Positions 11,465-22,662 of a stretch of 64,000 bases of DNA are shown here, one piece after another (position 1 is the first letter of the stretch; the number at the start of each line of letters is the position of its first letter). Under the pieces are notes generated by a model. The model was not told the DNA's origin. It made no database searches and worked only from the letters and a program-made list of their open reading frames with translations. Origin of the DNA: Desmodus rotundus (Eukaryota > Chordata > Mammalia > Chiroptera > Phyllostomidae); contig NC_071397.1 of assembly GCF_022682495.2 (NCBI RefSeq), forward strand, positions 16,998,739 through 17,062,738. Reading direction: 5' to 3'. The position numbers and the translations under genes are program-made.

Positions 11465-11885
11465 ACAACAGGACTCCACCTTTGACCACTTCCCTCTAAC
11501 TCTTCATATGCTCCTTGATTAATGTCATCTACTCCCACCTCCTCTGTAATGATGACTCTCAAATTCTGACCTTTCTCTTGAGCTGCCTGCTGGGCATATC
11601 CAGCTAGGTGACTGCTGGCCCATAAGATTCAACCTGTCCAAAAGTAAAGCTATCATCTTTCCTGCTACCCCTATTCTTATTCTTCTTTCCCCCTTTCCAG
11701 TGTATGATCAGAACCTAGAATGATCCTAGACACTTTTTCCCCTTCACACTCATGTCCAGTCAACCACCAACGCCCAGTTGTTTTCCTTCTATCTCTCTAA
11801 TGTCTAATGCATTCTGCTCTCTCCATATCTATTACCCTCACCCTGGTTCAGGTCTTCATCCTCTCTGGTCAATCCGATGCAAGAA
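11465..11885 (+). mobile_element. L2 LINE fragment, plus orientation
   Basis: Degenerate L2 ORF2 3' region: 'gatgactctcaaattctgac', 'ggcatatccagctag', 'ttcaacctgtccaaaagtaa', 'atcctagacactttttcccc' and 'ctggttcaggtcttcatcct'. No intact frame and no 3' terminus is present. Confidence 0.7.
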
Positions 11886-12324
11886 AATAGTATCTTATTG
11901 CTAACATTACATTCCACACTCATTAGTGAAGTTGTCTTAAATAAACCAAATATTTACACTAGATATTTATACTGTAAATTTTAATTTATGACTATCCTTG
12001 TTATCTTATGTTTGCCACCATCTCCACCCCAGATCCAAACTCCATACTTCTACGTCCTGCTTTTCACAGAGTCTGAATCACTCAGGCTCAGATCCAACAG
12101 GACTGAGGGATGCCCCTCATCCGGGACCCCAACTCTCCCCAAGCTCCAAGAAGCCATTCCTTCTCTTTGTGCTTCCAGACTTAGGAGTGGTAATGGCTTC
12201 CTGATTCTGTAGCACCTTTGCTTGTCCTCATCCCTGGCCTCACCTCTGTAAATAGGCAAACAGTCTCTTCATTAAAATTTCTTCCCTTACGTCTTTGAAT
12301 AAGCCATTGTTTTCTGCTTGGACC

Positions 12325-12690
12325 TGATGGATACAAACACCTTTGCCTGTTTTTACATTGTAGTCTTCACTATCTTACTGATTTGTAGGAGCTTTTTATG
12401 CATTATAAGTATTTTATTTCTTTGCTGATATGTTGCATTTATTTTATCCCAATTTGTAATTTTTCTTTTAAGTTTGTCTTTGTATTTCTTTGTCATATGT
12501 AAGATTTTTCCTTTTCTTTCCTCTAGGTTTAGCTTAATGGTTGCAATACTAAACCTAAATACACCCTAAATTACTTCCTGATTTTATTAGAAAACTTCTC
12601 TACATGTCATTCTTAATTCTTTTTCTATAGTTAGGTGAGATTTCTCCTAGAGTTATATTGTATATAAGCTTGACTATGTCAGGCTAATTT
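12325..12690 (-). mobile_element. Old L1 (L1M-type) fragment, antisense
   Basis: T-rich text such as 'cttactgatttgtaggagct' followed by 'tttgctgatatgttgcattt' and 'tttgtctttgtatttctttg' is typical of the antisense strand of mammalian L1. No coding frame remains. Boundaries are approximate. Confidence 0.6.
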
Positions 12691-12799
12691 AGCACTGAAG
12701 TATCCCCAGTCTTATTGTTAGATTCCTTTGGAATAAGTCACAGATTGCCATAGGCCTTCCAGCTATTATAACTTCTCTCTCTTCAGCTTTCCACTGGCA

Positions 12800-12925
12800 T
12801 AAGTGGAAAAGATCTAACTTCCCTGAAGGACTGTGAGTTGCAGAAAGACAGACATCTTGACTCTGTTTTACCACTGCATCCCAGCTTCTAGCACAATTAA
12901 TATTTGTTGAATGAATGAGTGACAA
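12800..12925 (+). mobile_element. L2 LINE 3' terminus
   Basis: 'tttaccactgcatcccagct', 'ctagcacaattaatatttgt' and 'tgaatgaatgagtga' form the 3' terminus of L2 in plus orientation. Confidence 0.75.
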
Positions 12926-15482
12926 AGGTAAATAGCATTTCTTCTCTGCCTTCCTGCTCCTCAATTCTGCACCATCGTGTGATATGTCCATGACACATGA
13001 ACCTGGCTGATGCTGAGCCAAGTATAATTTCTTAAAGATTATGCTATTTCACTTCTTCAAGCCCATAAAAGACCCCATTTCTAGGAACCATTAGAAATGT
13101 AATGCATGGAGAGAGCACACAGAGGGGCAGGCGACTTTACCTGAAGATCACTTATTGCCCTGTGGCAAATATCCTGATAGACTGTGAAGTTGGGCTCTTG
13201 TCTCCTTTTCTTTATCTTAAAACTATAAAGGTAGCTCCCCTTCGGAAGGGGTACATGTAGGGATTGGGGTAGCTAAAACAGGATGAAGGAATGATATCCG
13301 TTAGTTAGAAAAAGGGGTAGAATCAAATTTCAGTTGATTTTTGCTGGGAAAAGCCTAAGATAAGGGCAAGAGAAACACGGCCTGGAAGGTACAGGAGCAG
13401 GACCATGGGAAAGCAACCACTGTGTGGAGCGCCCATGTGTCCAGAAGCTGTGCTGGCCCTGGCAGCTTGTCCACCCATCATATGAGTAGAGCTGTTCATT
13501 TAATGAGCACTGTTCGAATCGGTTAGGATACAGCCATGCACAACACATGGAATTTATATTTTAGCCATCATCTTTTCCATGCACAAAAGCTAGCCTGTCC
13601 ACTCTCCAGATACTGCCTATGTGGGAACATGAACATACAGGTAAAAGTCCTCCAGTTATTATTCATTTGTCCACCTGTGGTATCAACCCTTAATAAACCC
13701 CAGACATTTATAATCCCTAAGGGGACTGCCTCTAGACTTCTAGCAGAGTAGAAAAGGGAGGATGCCATGAGGGGTCTGCTAGGGCACTCCAAGCAGGGGT
13801 TGAAGGTGTGTACACACTCCTATTCCATGTTCTTTTACTCTTATCAAACAATTCAAAATAAAATACTGTTTATTTCAATAGAGTCCTCTATCACCACCCC
13901 CCTCCAGATCACAGGCTGAATGTCAAACATTTACTTGGTTCTCTTGTTGCCTACGTGAACCTCATTCAATCAAAATTCCAAACCAATCTTCCATTGTAGT
14001 TAGGGCTGGTTAATGATTGTCTTATCACAAAAAAGGCAGAGAGGACGGCCCTTCTCTAAGACCACTCCGACTGCCTTCTCCACTGAACACCCAGGAATCC
14101 TGTAAACCCACCTCGTAGCCAAACTTGTGGCTGGTTGGGAGGGCTCAAAACCCTCTTCTGAGCCCAGAGTCCACTAACATCAGGGCCCACTCACCTGCCC
14201 TAAAATTCTAGGCTCTTCCTCAGAACTTTTTTCCCCCCCAACCTAAATGCTAATACTCTTCTTCCCTGAGAAGCTGAAATACCATCTCACCAAATATCAT
14301 GTGAGATAATACATCGAGCATTCTCTGCCCAGCAGAGATTTCCGAGGGGGTTTGGCACAAAGGCTTTTTGTGCTGTGGGGGATTTCTTTCTGTTCAACAG
14401 GTTTTTCTTTTAAACATTAACTAGGCCACTTGCCAGTCTTGGGCTTGGAGGGCAGGGCTAAGCTGGGGAACAGGTGGGAGTGCTGGTTTCGGTGGCTACA
14501 CAGAAGCCAGGCCGTGTGCACTCATCATCCCCCCCACCACCACTGTGAGGACCACCCTCTCGTTTCTCCTTCAGATGGGGAGCTGTTTCTACAAATCCAT
14601 CAGAGGGCTCAGATAGGAGATTCCAGTTTTTGTTTAGAAAAAAAAAATCAAAAAAGGAAGACTTACTTCAACCAGAATCATGCCAAAATAGCCTAGCCTT
14701 TTGTGGAGAGGGGGAAGGTGCAGGAGGTGGTAATTTAGAGGCAGCTGATAGGGAGGAAGGAGAGAATTTCACCAGTTGCTGCTCAAAAAGCACTAAGATT
14801 TTTGCAAGTAACCCGAGTTTCCACTGAGTTTCCTCTCTACACTGGGATGTGGTGGCAAATGAGGTGTCGTTCACCCAAATGCCATGGCACTTGCCTTTAC
14901 CTAAGTGCTCAACACTTCAGCTTCCTACAATTCTGAGACCCCTGGGGAAGGTTTTTATTTATTCACAAGTAAATGCACCAGCTACCAAAGGCTACTGCTA
15001 GGCATGACTGACACTTCCTTGGGTACTGCAGACCAAAAGACCGATGTCGTACTACTGTGAGTGCAGTATAATTACACACGCCCTCTGACTGAACCATTCT
15101 CCATCTTACATATATTAAATATTAATAAAATACTTATATATATACACCCATAGAAATGTGACCTATTTATACTTGTGTGATAAGTCTCCCAGATGGAATT
15201 ACTAAAATGTGAAACTACCACTCCATTACTATAAGAAAAAATATAATTCAGAGCAATGGAATCCAATCTGATGTTTTGAATAAAGCAGATTTTTTTGTTG
15301 TAAATGAAAATTGTGAAAAGCAGTCACTTGGACTCTCCCTCCAGCTGAGTTCTAGGTTGCGTGTTTTTGTACCCTTCAACACTTTCTCCTGGAGTGTACT
15401 TATTTCACCTTTCTATATGCAGCTACACTGAATGCTATGGAATCTGTAACTCAAATTTCATGGGCTCTGAGAATGATAAATA
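12926..15482. other. Unassigned non-coding DNA
   Basis: About 2.5 kb in which I recognise no repeat family, RNA gene or exon. Small features: an AT-rich stretch at 15110-15145, short C-runs at 14228-14241 and 14529-14539, and overlapping open frames of 60-90 codons at 14430-14874 on both strands. Confidence 0.45.
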
Positions 15483-15700
15483 CAGGGTCCAGCACAAATA
15501 ACACCCTTTTTATTACAAAATCTTTTATTACAAAACCATAAGCATGTAATTCTGTAACATAACAATATCACACTCCAGCACACCATATGACATTTTAGGT
15601 GAAATGTTCAAATGAAAACCTATAAATTATTACACCCATCTTATTACTCTACCAACCACACTCAGGCAGGCCTTACTTCTGCCGGATCCTGTACTTTCTT
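15483..15700. mobile_element. Possible DNA-transposon end (family unknown)
   Basis: A TA dinucleotide is followed by CAGGGTCCAGCACAAATAAC, the style of a transposon terminus, then by two near-identical short units 'tttttattacaaaatc' and 'cttttattacaaaacc'. The text resembles a dispersed bat repeat I half-recognise. No matching inverted end was found within the next kilobase, so this could be one end of a truncated copy or coincidence. Confidence 0.3.
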
Positions 15701-18116
15701 CCCTTGGCTCCACGCCCATGATGGTGTAAACCTTTATCCTGAAGGAAGTCAGCCCAGAATACTATGAACATAGCCCCTTGGTTCCTGACCCCTCCTCTGC
15801 CCCACCCCAACCCCAAGCGAACATTCCTCAGTTGATTTGCCACGCCTACGAGAAGTGTGAAGACATTCAGCAGGCAGGTTATCATGTGGCTCAGGAATTT
15901 AGAAAGCAGCATTACTGCAAGTATGGCAAACTGATTCTCTACTCAGATATCCTGGTACTTCACTAAAAAGTCATTCAGCATCTTGTGGCTAGTAGACAAA
16001 ATATTTGCCTTACTGATTGATGAATGCTGCGGTATTTCCGACCATTCCCGATTAACAATTTATATCTACCATAATAGCACTGGAAACACTATTACTGGTA
16101 AAGACTTTTCTACTTTTATAACTGGGAAAGTGGTTTTCAAATGTTCCTGATTTTGGTGTGTTTGTTGATTGGACCTTGTTTAAGGAGAGTGCATGAGAAT
16201 GTTTGGCTGTGGAGCCGCTGCAATGCCTGGCACAGGAGGGACTTCTTTGCTCAGAGTTCTGCTTTAAACCTTAATGAAACCCTGTTTTACTCACGAACAA
16301 GCTTGAGTTGCCAAAAGATTGAGTCTGAATTTGCACAGAACATTGGATTTGCCTTTAAGATGGCAAGTGTTATGAAGTTAGGGGCACTGAATTTCATCTT
16401 TTTGAGGTGTTTGAGGTAATACCCATTTATTGTTTCATTCAGAAATAAAGTGGGATGTCTCAGAAAGGCATGTTAACATATTTATTTGGACCTAAAAAAT
16501 AAAGGCAGATACATGACAGTGAATATGTTTATTTCTTCTGGCTGATCGGCTTGACTATAAAGGCTGGCTTTGCCAATCAGGTTACAATGGCAAATACTCC
16601 CAAAACTTGAATGAACTAAATCTATGGCTCCAATTTTTTTGATGAATATGTATGTATAGTACTTGGTGAGATTTGCAAAGTATATTTAAAAAATATCATA
16701 TTGACAAAAGTGGGTGTCTTGAGAGGTTAACAATATTTAGATTTTTCCAAGCCTTTGATTATGTTATAGTAAACAGGGTGCCTTCAGATGAAAGACCAAT
16801 GCTCCAGCTAACAGTCATTCAGCGAGCCATGGTAATGCCTTCTTGGTAGTCCCCCCAGAAATTAAAACCATAAATATGTCGGGTTCTGCGAAGGGTCTGA
16901 TGGATCCTACTTAAAATCTGATAAACGAATCTGTTAAGTTTTCACAGATACAGGCAAAAGACATGAAACCCATGGGTCAGAGATTATGGCTCTTATGACT
17001 CTCGGTGCGACAAGAAGCAGGAGTGTGATACTGGTTTTCTTCGGTTTCCTCTGTCCTCCAAGTCCCATGAGGATAATGCAGGTAGCTGTGTGGACTTATA
17101 TAGACGCCATGCACACTGGGTTTGTATCACACTGAGCTTGGGGGATTCAACGCTCTTATCGCAAGAAGAAGCAAGCCTGGTCTTTGTCTGGGGAGAGAGG
17201 TTATCTCATCTCAAGGAGCCTTGCTGCTCTGGGAAATCGCTCAGATAAAAAGCAGCCAGAGCCTTGCATGATTGGTATACTCAGCAAGGATGTGCCGGGA
17301 CACTGGGGACCTCGGGTGGACTGCGTCTCCCAACAAAATATTCTCATAACTGGGGAACGAGTTCTCCTGCAAGTTGTATAGTCCCCACTTCTCAACTTTC
17401 AACAAAATTGAAAAAGAATTTCATCAAGTTGTTTAATTGAGGGTGATGAATACTTTCTTCACTGAGGCCATGAAATTTGAGAGTCACAGATCATTAATAA
17501 TAATTTTGATAATAGGATACTATATAATTTCTGGCATAAAATTCAGATGTGAATCAGAGAATTTTGAGAAATTGCCATCAGAAAATTCCTTCCATTCTCT
17601 TCTTCTTATTTATGTGAACAAGTGCTCTCAGTGGCCATCGCTATAAATGGAAAAAAGAGGAGAGTTGGTGCCAAACCTCCGCCCTAACAATTAGTAACAT
17701 CCATCCATGGACCTGTGAACTCAGAGAGAAATTTTTAAAGCTCTATCATTTTCGTGGGAGATATGTTCCCAATAAATGTTAATTTTTATACTTAGTAATT
17801 ACTATTTGCAACGTATTTATGCTATTTTGAGTAAATGTATACTAGTAATATTTGTAATAAAATTAATACAATTCAAAAAATTTAATTCTTAGCTCTGTAG
17901 TCACAAAAAGTTAAAACAGATTTTATTTTAATTTTTAATTAGAAAGTCTTGATCTTAAATTTAATTTAAATCTCAGTATATTCACTTGAGAAGCAAAATC
18001 TGATAAGGCAATAAATAAAACTTTCAAACATAATATACCCATTGGGATAAAATTTTCTGTGAGAAATAGAGTGGAGTAACACAGGTTGCAGAAAAACAAA
18101 AGGAACATTACAAAAT
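15701..18116. other. Unassigned non-coding DNA
   Basis: About 2.4 kb with no recognised element. The longest plus-strand frame is 92 codons (16141-16419) and has no known relative. The minus-strand frame at 15673-15912 and the plus-strand frame at 15778-15966 overlap head-on. AT content rises strongly from 17450 onward. Confidence 0.4.
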
Positions 18117-18510
18117 TCCAACTGTCAGAAAAGACAAGTACCATATGATTTAACTTACATGTGGGATCTAATGAATAAAGTAAATGAGCAAACAAAATCA
18201 GATCAGACTCATAGATACAGAGAACAGACTGACAGCTGTCAGAAGGTAGGGGATGGTGGGCCTGGCTAAAAAAGGTAAAGGGATTAAGGAAAAAAAACTC
18301 ATAGAAAGACAACAGTGTGGTGATTACCAGAAGGGAAGGGGGATGGGGAGAGGTGGAAGTGGGGGGGGGTACAAATAGTGATGGAAAGAGACTTGACTTG
18401 GGGTAGTAAACACAATACAATATAGAGATGATGCATTATAGAATTGTATACCAGAAACCTATATAATTTTATTAACCAATGTCACCTCAATAAATGTCAT
18501 AGTCCTTTAA
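18117..18510 (+). mobile_element. Old L1 3' end (L1M-type), plus orientation
   Basis: 'aagtaccatatgatttaact', 'tgtgggatctaatgaa', 'gtgtggtgattaccagaagg' and the terminal 'attgtataccagaaacctat' and 'aaccaatgtcacctcaataa' are the order found in mammalian L1M 3' UTRs. The 161-codon minus-strand frame across this interval is antisense to it and not a gene. Confidence 0.82.
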
Positions 18511-19079
18511 TGAAAGATGATGAATGTCATTGCTATGGATTAGGTTTCATTAAATACATGTAGAAGAAAACTGTAATATTTGAACTTAAAATGTCAATGT
18601 ATGTAATATACCAAAAATTGACTTTCAAAAAACTATAATTTCAAAACCCAATCATAAATGTTTAAATTGTCAGGGAATATGTCCTTTTCCAAATTTATCA
18701 GTGGTATACAGACAAAATAAAAAACATAGGCTACATTTTTAAAAATAATAATCTAAATTCAGAAAGCTGTGACAAAAAAAAAAAAGAGAGACATGTATTA
18801 GGATGAAGAGTAGTTTTGTGACAATTAAATGAGGATATGTGTGTGAAAGCATGGAGTTGTCCCAGGCCGGGGGACTGATAAAAGTTAGTTTCCCTTACCT
18901 TTAACTATTTTTTTTCTGCATTAAAATCACATGCCCCCTTATTATAGAATAGGGAGAAATAATCACATGGCTGGTAATCAACTTTTATTTAATATTTCTT
19001 CATAAGCTAAAGGGAGTTAAATCACCTTAGTAGTTTCTTTTAAATTCTAATTTCAAATGTTAATTTAAAAAAGAACAAG
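18511..19079. other. AT-rich unassigned DNA
   Basis: No recognised repeat or gene. A short A-run lies at 18774-18785. Confidence 0.45.
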
Positions 19080-19265
19080 AAAAGGAAGAGGGGGAGACAA
19101 AAAAGAAGAAGGAGGTCAGGGAGGGGAAAGAAGGTGGGGAAGGAAGGAAGGAAAAAAGGAAGGAAAGAGGAAGGAAGGAAGGAAGGAAGGAAGGAAGGAA
19201 GGAAGGAAGGAAGGAAGGAGGAGAAGGAAGGAAGGAAGAAAGGAAGGAAGGAAAGAAGAAGGAAG
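19080..19265. repeat. Long (GGAA)n polypurine microsatellite
   Basis: About 185 bases nearly free of pyrimidines. The core at 19165-19218 is an almost uninterrupted run of GGAA units, flanked by variants with GA, AAAGG and GGGAG units. The frames reading only E, G, K and R (plus) or F, L, P and S (minus) are composition artefacts. Confidence 0.95.
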
Positions 19266-19735
19266 GGAGAGAAGCTTTTAAACCCTATGTACTGTATTCC
19301 CAGACCTAGTAACTGGGATAACTTTTGTGTTGATTTAAGCACACATTTAACCAAATGAATTTTCCATTGTTCCCACCTGTTCCCCCAATAGCTTCAACTG
19401 TTCTGTCTTTGACCTGCTTTGGCTCAATACTATGTGGAATCTGCGCTCTTGGAACACCCGACTCCTGGGCTTCTCCACCACAGGGTTGGCCTTAGCAGCA
19501 GCTGGGAAAACCTCCTGGGGAACAGCTGGTGTCCAAGGCCCCACATTTCTGCCATCACAAAGGTCAGAGTAGTTTTCTGCAATAATGATTTGGTGCGGGG
19601 GGACACATTTCATTAAAATAACACTTTACATTTGGTATTTTTCCATTGACAGAAAACTCTCACAGTCATTATCTCATTTGGTCCCACTTGGTCTTCAGAA
19701 CAGACCTGGCAGATTCTGTTAACATGAATCAGGAG

Positions 19736-19890
19736 CCAAAGCTCTGGGCCTGGGTTCTCACCCTTGCTCTGATGTTTAGTCCATGAATGACAGTGGGGGC
19801 AAAAATCACTTTAACTCTCAGGATTCCATTTCCTCAGCACAAAACAGGAGGACTAGACTAGATGATTGCCCCTTAAAATGAACACTTATG
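19736..19890 (+). mobile_element. MIR SINE, plus orientation, degraded
   Basis: 'gctctgggcctgggttctca', 'cacccttgctctgatgttta', 'actttaactctcaggattcc' and 'atttcctcagcacaaaacag' follow MIR order. Confidence 0.6.
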
Positions 19891-20039
19891 GACAAACACC
19901 TCAAAGCAAACTTTCCCCAGTCAACTCCATCCACGGCTGAGTGAAATCCAAACGGGCTTATCACCTCTGTCACACCACTTACTGTTTACCCACTCAAATA
20001 CGACTAAAATAAACCAAAACCACCTTGGTATGCGTCATA

Positions 20040-20175
20040 GCAAATAACCTACATCAGTTAATGTTCCCCAAAAACCTAATAAGGGAGGAAGTTGAGGTAT
20101 TATTACCTCTAGTTTTTAAATGAGGAAATCAAGGTGAGAATCAGTGATTTCTGGCAACCACACAACAGGTAGCAA
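20040..20175 (-). mobile_element. MIR SINE fragment, minus orientation
   Basis: 'aatgaggaaatcaaggtgag' followed by 'caaccacacaacaggtagca' is the reverse complement of the MIR core. Confidence 0.6.
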
Positions 20176-20935
20176 AGAACCTTCCAGTTCTGAGGCAACC
20201 AAACCATCTTGGACATGAAAAAGCTAACACCACCTTCGTGGGCATCCAGCTTCACAGTGCTGATGATTGTCAAACCGACTGTTTGACTGAAAAGAGTGTA
20301 GTCAGCTGGGACACAGGACACTTATCTGATCTCTGATCCACGCAAGCCAGCTCATATGGGGTCACGAGTGCCTCTATATCAAACCTGATGTTATGAGCAC
20401 ATTTTCAAATTGCTGACTGCTGAGGGGTGGATGGAGATGGTGTCCAAAAGAAAACCTTCACCTCCCAGTGGCTCTGCCCTGTCCGTGCCCTGCGTGAGCC
20501 CTGCACATCCTTGTTGATTTGTTTCTCCCGCATTGGGTGGGTCTCTCCTTGACAACTGGGGACCACATTTAGCCAAGCAGCTGCCCATTGGCGTCTAAAG
20601 CCTGGGATATGTAGTTCTGGCAGCATCTGAAAGGATTTATTATTACCATCCCATGATTTCATTATTATTATTATCATCCTTATGAAATTTGGTAGCTGAG
20701 CCCACTACAAAGCATTAAGCCCTAGTTTAACATGAAACAGTCTGTTTTCTGCAATCCCTCCACAGTTGAGGGGCCCTCCACCCCGCCCAGTTTCTGCTCA
20801 CTGTTGGAGGGCTCTAAGAGGTGGCCTGCAGCCATGGATGTCAGCCTGAGTATTCCCTCCACCACTGCTGCCCTGTCTGTGTCTGCTTGAGGGGGAACAG
20901 GCTCTTCACCAAATAGAAGGCAATTAGAATGTGAT
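20176..20935. other. Unassigned non-coding DNA
   Basis: No recognised repeat or exon. The minus-strand frames at 20391-20677 are in two registers and match nothing. A short ATT run lies at 20660-20673. Confidence 0.4.
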
Positions 20936-21075
20936 ACAGAGAACGCTGAGCTAGGGGTCAGGAGATGCAGGTTCTGTGACCAAGGGCAAGTCTCTGCTAA
21001 CTTGGACCTTGGTTTCCTCATCTGTTAAATGAGGTAACCAGGTGAGATTATTTTGAAGATTAATTTTAAGATAAT
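20936..21075 (+). mobile_element. MIR SINE, plus orientation
   Basis: 'gaccaagggcaagtctctgc', 'ggtttcctcatctgttaaat' and 'gaggtaaccaggtgagatta' mark the MIR core and 3' half. Confidence 0.78.
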
Positions 21076-21609
21076 GTTGCTCAGACGAGCTCTCATTTTA
21101 CCCTTTCCGTGGCTTCTGGACATTTCCACAGGGAAGAGCGCCTTGATAGGGAAGATCGCAGGAGAAGACCCTCCCACTTGTCACTCCTCACTTGTGTTAG
21201 GGAAAACACAAGGAGCTCTTTATCAGGAAAATAAGAATTCCTCACCTAAAATGTGCCAAGGTTAGGGGTCCTAAGACTTGGATTCCATCCCAGCTTTTTT
21301 GATAACTGGCCATGTATCTCTCAGCAAGTCCCCTCTGTACCTCTGATGGCTCATCTTCCAAATTCGAATATCAATACCTCTTTCACTTTACCCCAGCCTT
21401 TGAGGCTCACAAGAAAATGTGTCTTGAAAATGTAAAGTATAACCACATATACAGATAAGTCATTAAATTAAGGTCACCTCCCTCCCTGACCCTAGAAAAA
21501 TCTTAGAACTACAGGATTGATACAACACTATAAAGATGCTTATCTTCCTATCAGTGGGATAGCCGGTAGGTTTAAATTTTGTTGTCAAGTTTTAGAAAAC
21601 CTCATTCCA
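21076..21609. other. Unassigned non-coding DNA
   Basis: No recognised feature. Short overlapping open frames only. Confidence 0.4.
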
Positions 21610-21780
21610 GTTTGACTTAACAAACACTTGTTAGGAGCCCACTGTGTGCCTTATATGGTTCTGGAGACAAAAGAACATACCAAATAAGTATAAACTTGAC
21701 CTCCAGGAGTTCACTGTCTTGTGAATGCAAACAAATTGTAAAACGAATTTTAAAAACAGTATAATGACATGTTAAAGTGT
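21610..21780 (-). mobile_element. L2 LINE 3' end, minus orientation
   Basis: 'acaaacacttgttaggagcc', 'cactgtgtgccttatatggt', 'ctccaggagttcactgtctt' are the reverse complement of the L2 3' end. Confidence 0.75.
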
Positions 21781-22209
21781 ATATAGACCTATGACAGATG
21801 CTTAACCCACCCACGTTGGGATCCGAGCCTTCAGCAGAGGGGTAGCCTGGTGTTGACTGACCCAAGTTCGGGGCAGGCTGCATGAAAGAAAGAACTGGAG
21901 ACAGACTGTGAATGAGTGGAACTAGTAGTTTCCCACGTTTATAACAGCAGACCTTCAATAATGAATGCCAGATTTAAATAAGAAAAAGAATTTTAATATT
22001 GATGATTGGAGAGAAATGTTTATTTCTCTATATTCAAAAGCAACAGATTTCAGACCATGATTTTTCAGGTGATAATTATCAGAGAATCCCAACTCACGCT
22101 TACTTAAGATGTAGAAATAGTAACACTACCTTTTTACATAAAAATGTGTAATCTAAAGGAACTCCTTTTAAGATCTCCTGCTGTGAGTATATTTTTCTCA
22201 AAGTGGCTG

Positions 22210-22650
22210 CTTTGTGTTCCAAGCCTTCCCCAGACTGACCCCTTCACAGAGCACTGAATCCAGCCACAGGTTAATTAGTACTTCCTGACACACTCTGCAC
22301 ATTCCTGCTTCTCCGCCTTTGCTCAAGCCCACTCCCATCTGGGAGAGCCCTTCCCTCACCTCTGCAGGTATGTGAGCCCCTCCTGTCTTTAGGACCCAAG
22401 TGAACCCTATGCCCTCCATGAAAATTTTACTACCTGGTCCATCACTTATCAGTCTCTGCTTCTGAATGCCAAAAGTGTTTATTTTCTGTACTACCAACTT
22501 GCAAATTTTTCGTATATTTTTTTCCAGATATAGTTCCTATCCCCAAAAGAACCTATTTCAGTCTCTCAAAGCAGGGAACATAGTCACTCCTTTGTATTTC
22601 CTTTGCTTAATATAGAATACCACGATTTAGCAGACACTCACTATATATAT
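22210..22650 (+). mobile_element. L2 LINE fragment, plus orientation
   Basis: 'cacattcctgcttctccgcc' with 'tttgctcaagcccactccca', 'accctatgccctccatgaaa', 'aaagcagggaacatagtcac' and the terminal 'ttagcagacactcactatat' match the L2 3' region. It ends beside a short TA-rich run at 22642-22662. The opposite strand shows a 99-codon chance frame. Confidence 0.72.
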
Positions 22651-22662
22651 ATGTATATATAA

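Noticed and set aside
17935..18420. 161-codon minus-strand open frame
   Set aside because: It lies antisense across an old L1 3' UTR and resembles no protein; L1-derived sequence explains it.
19040..19358. Open frames of 74 and 104 codons of low-complexity sequence
   Set aside because: Translation of the GGAA microsatellite on both strands.
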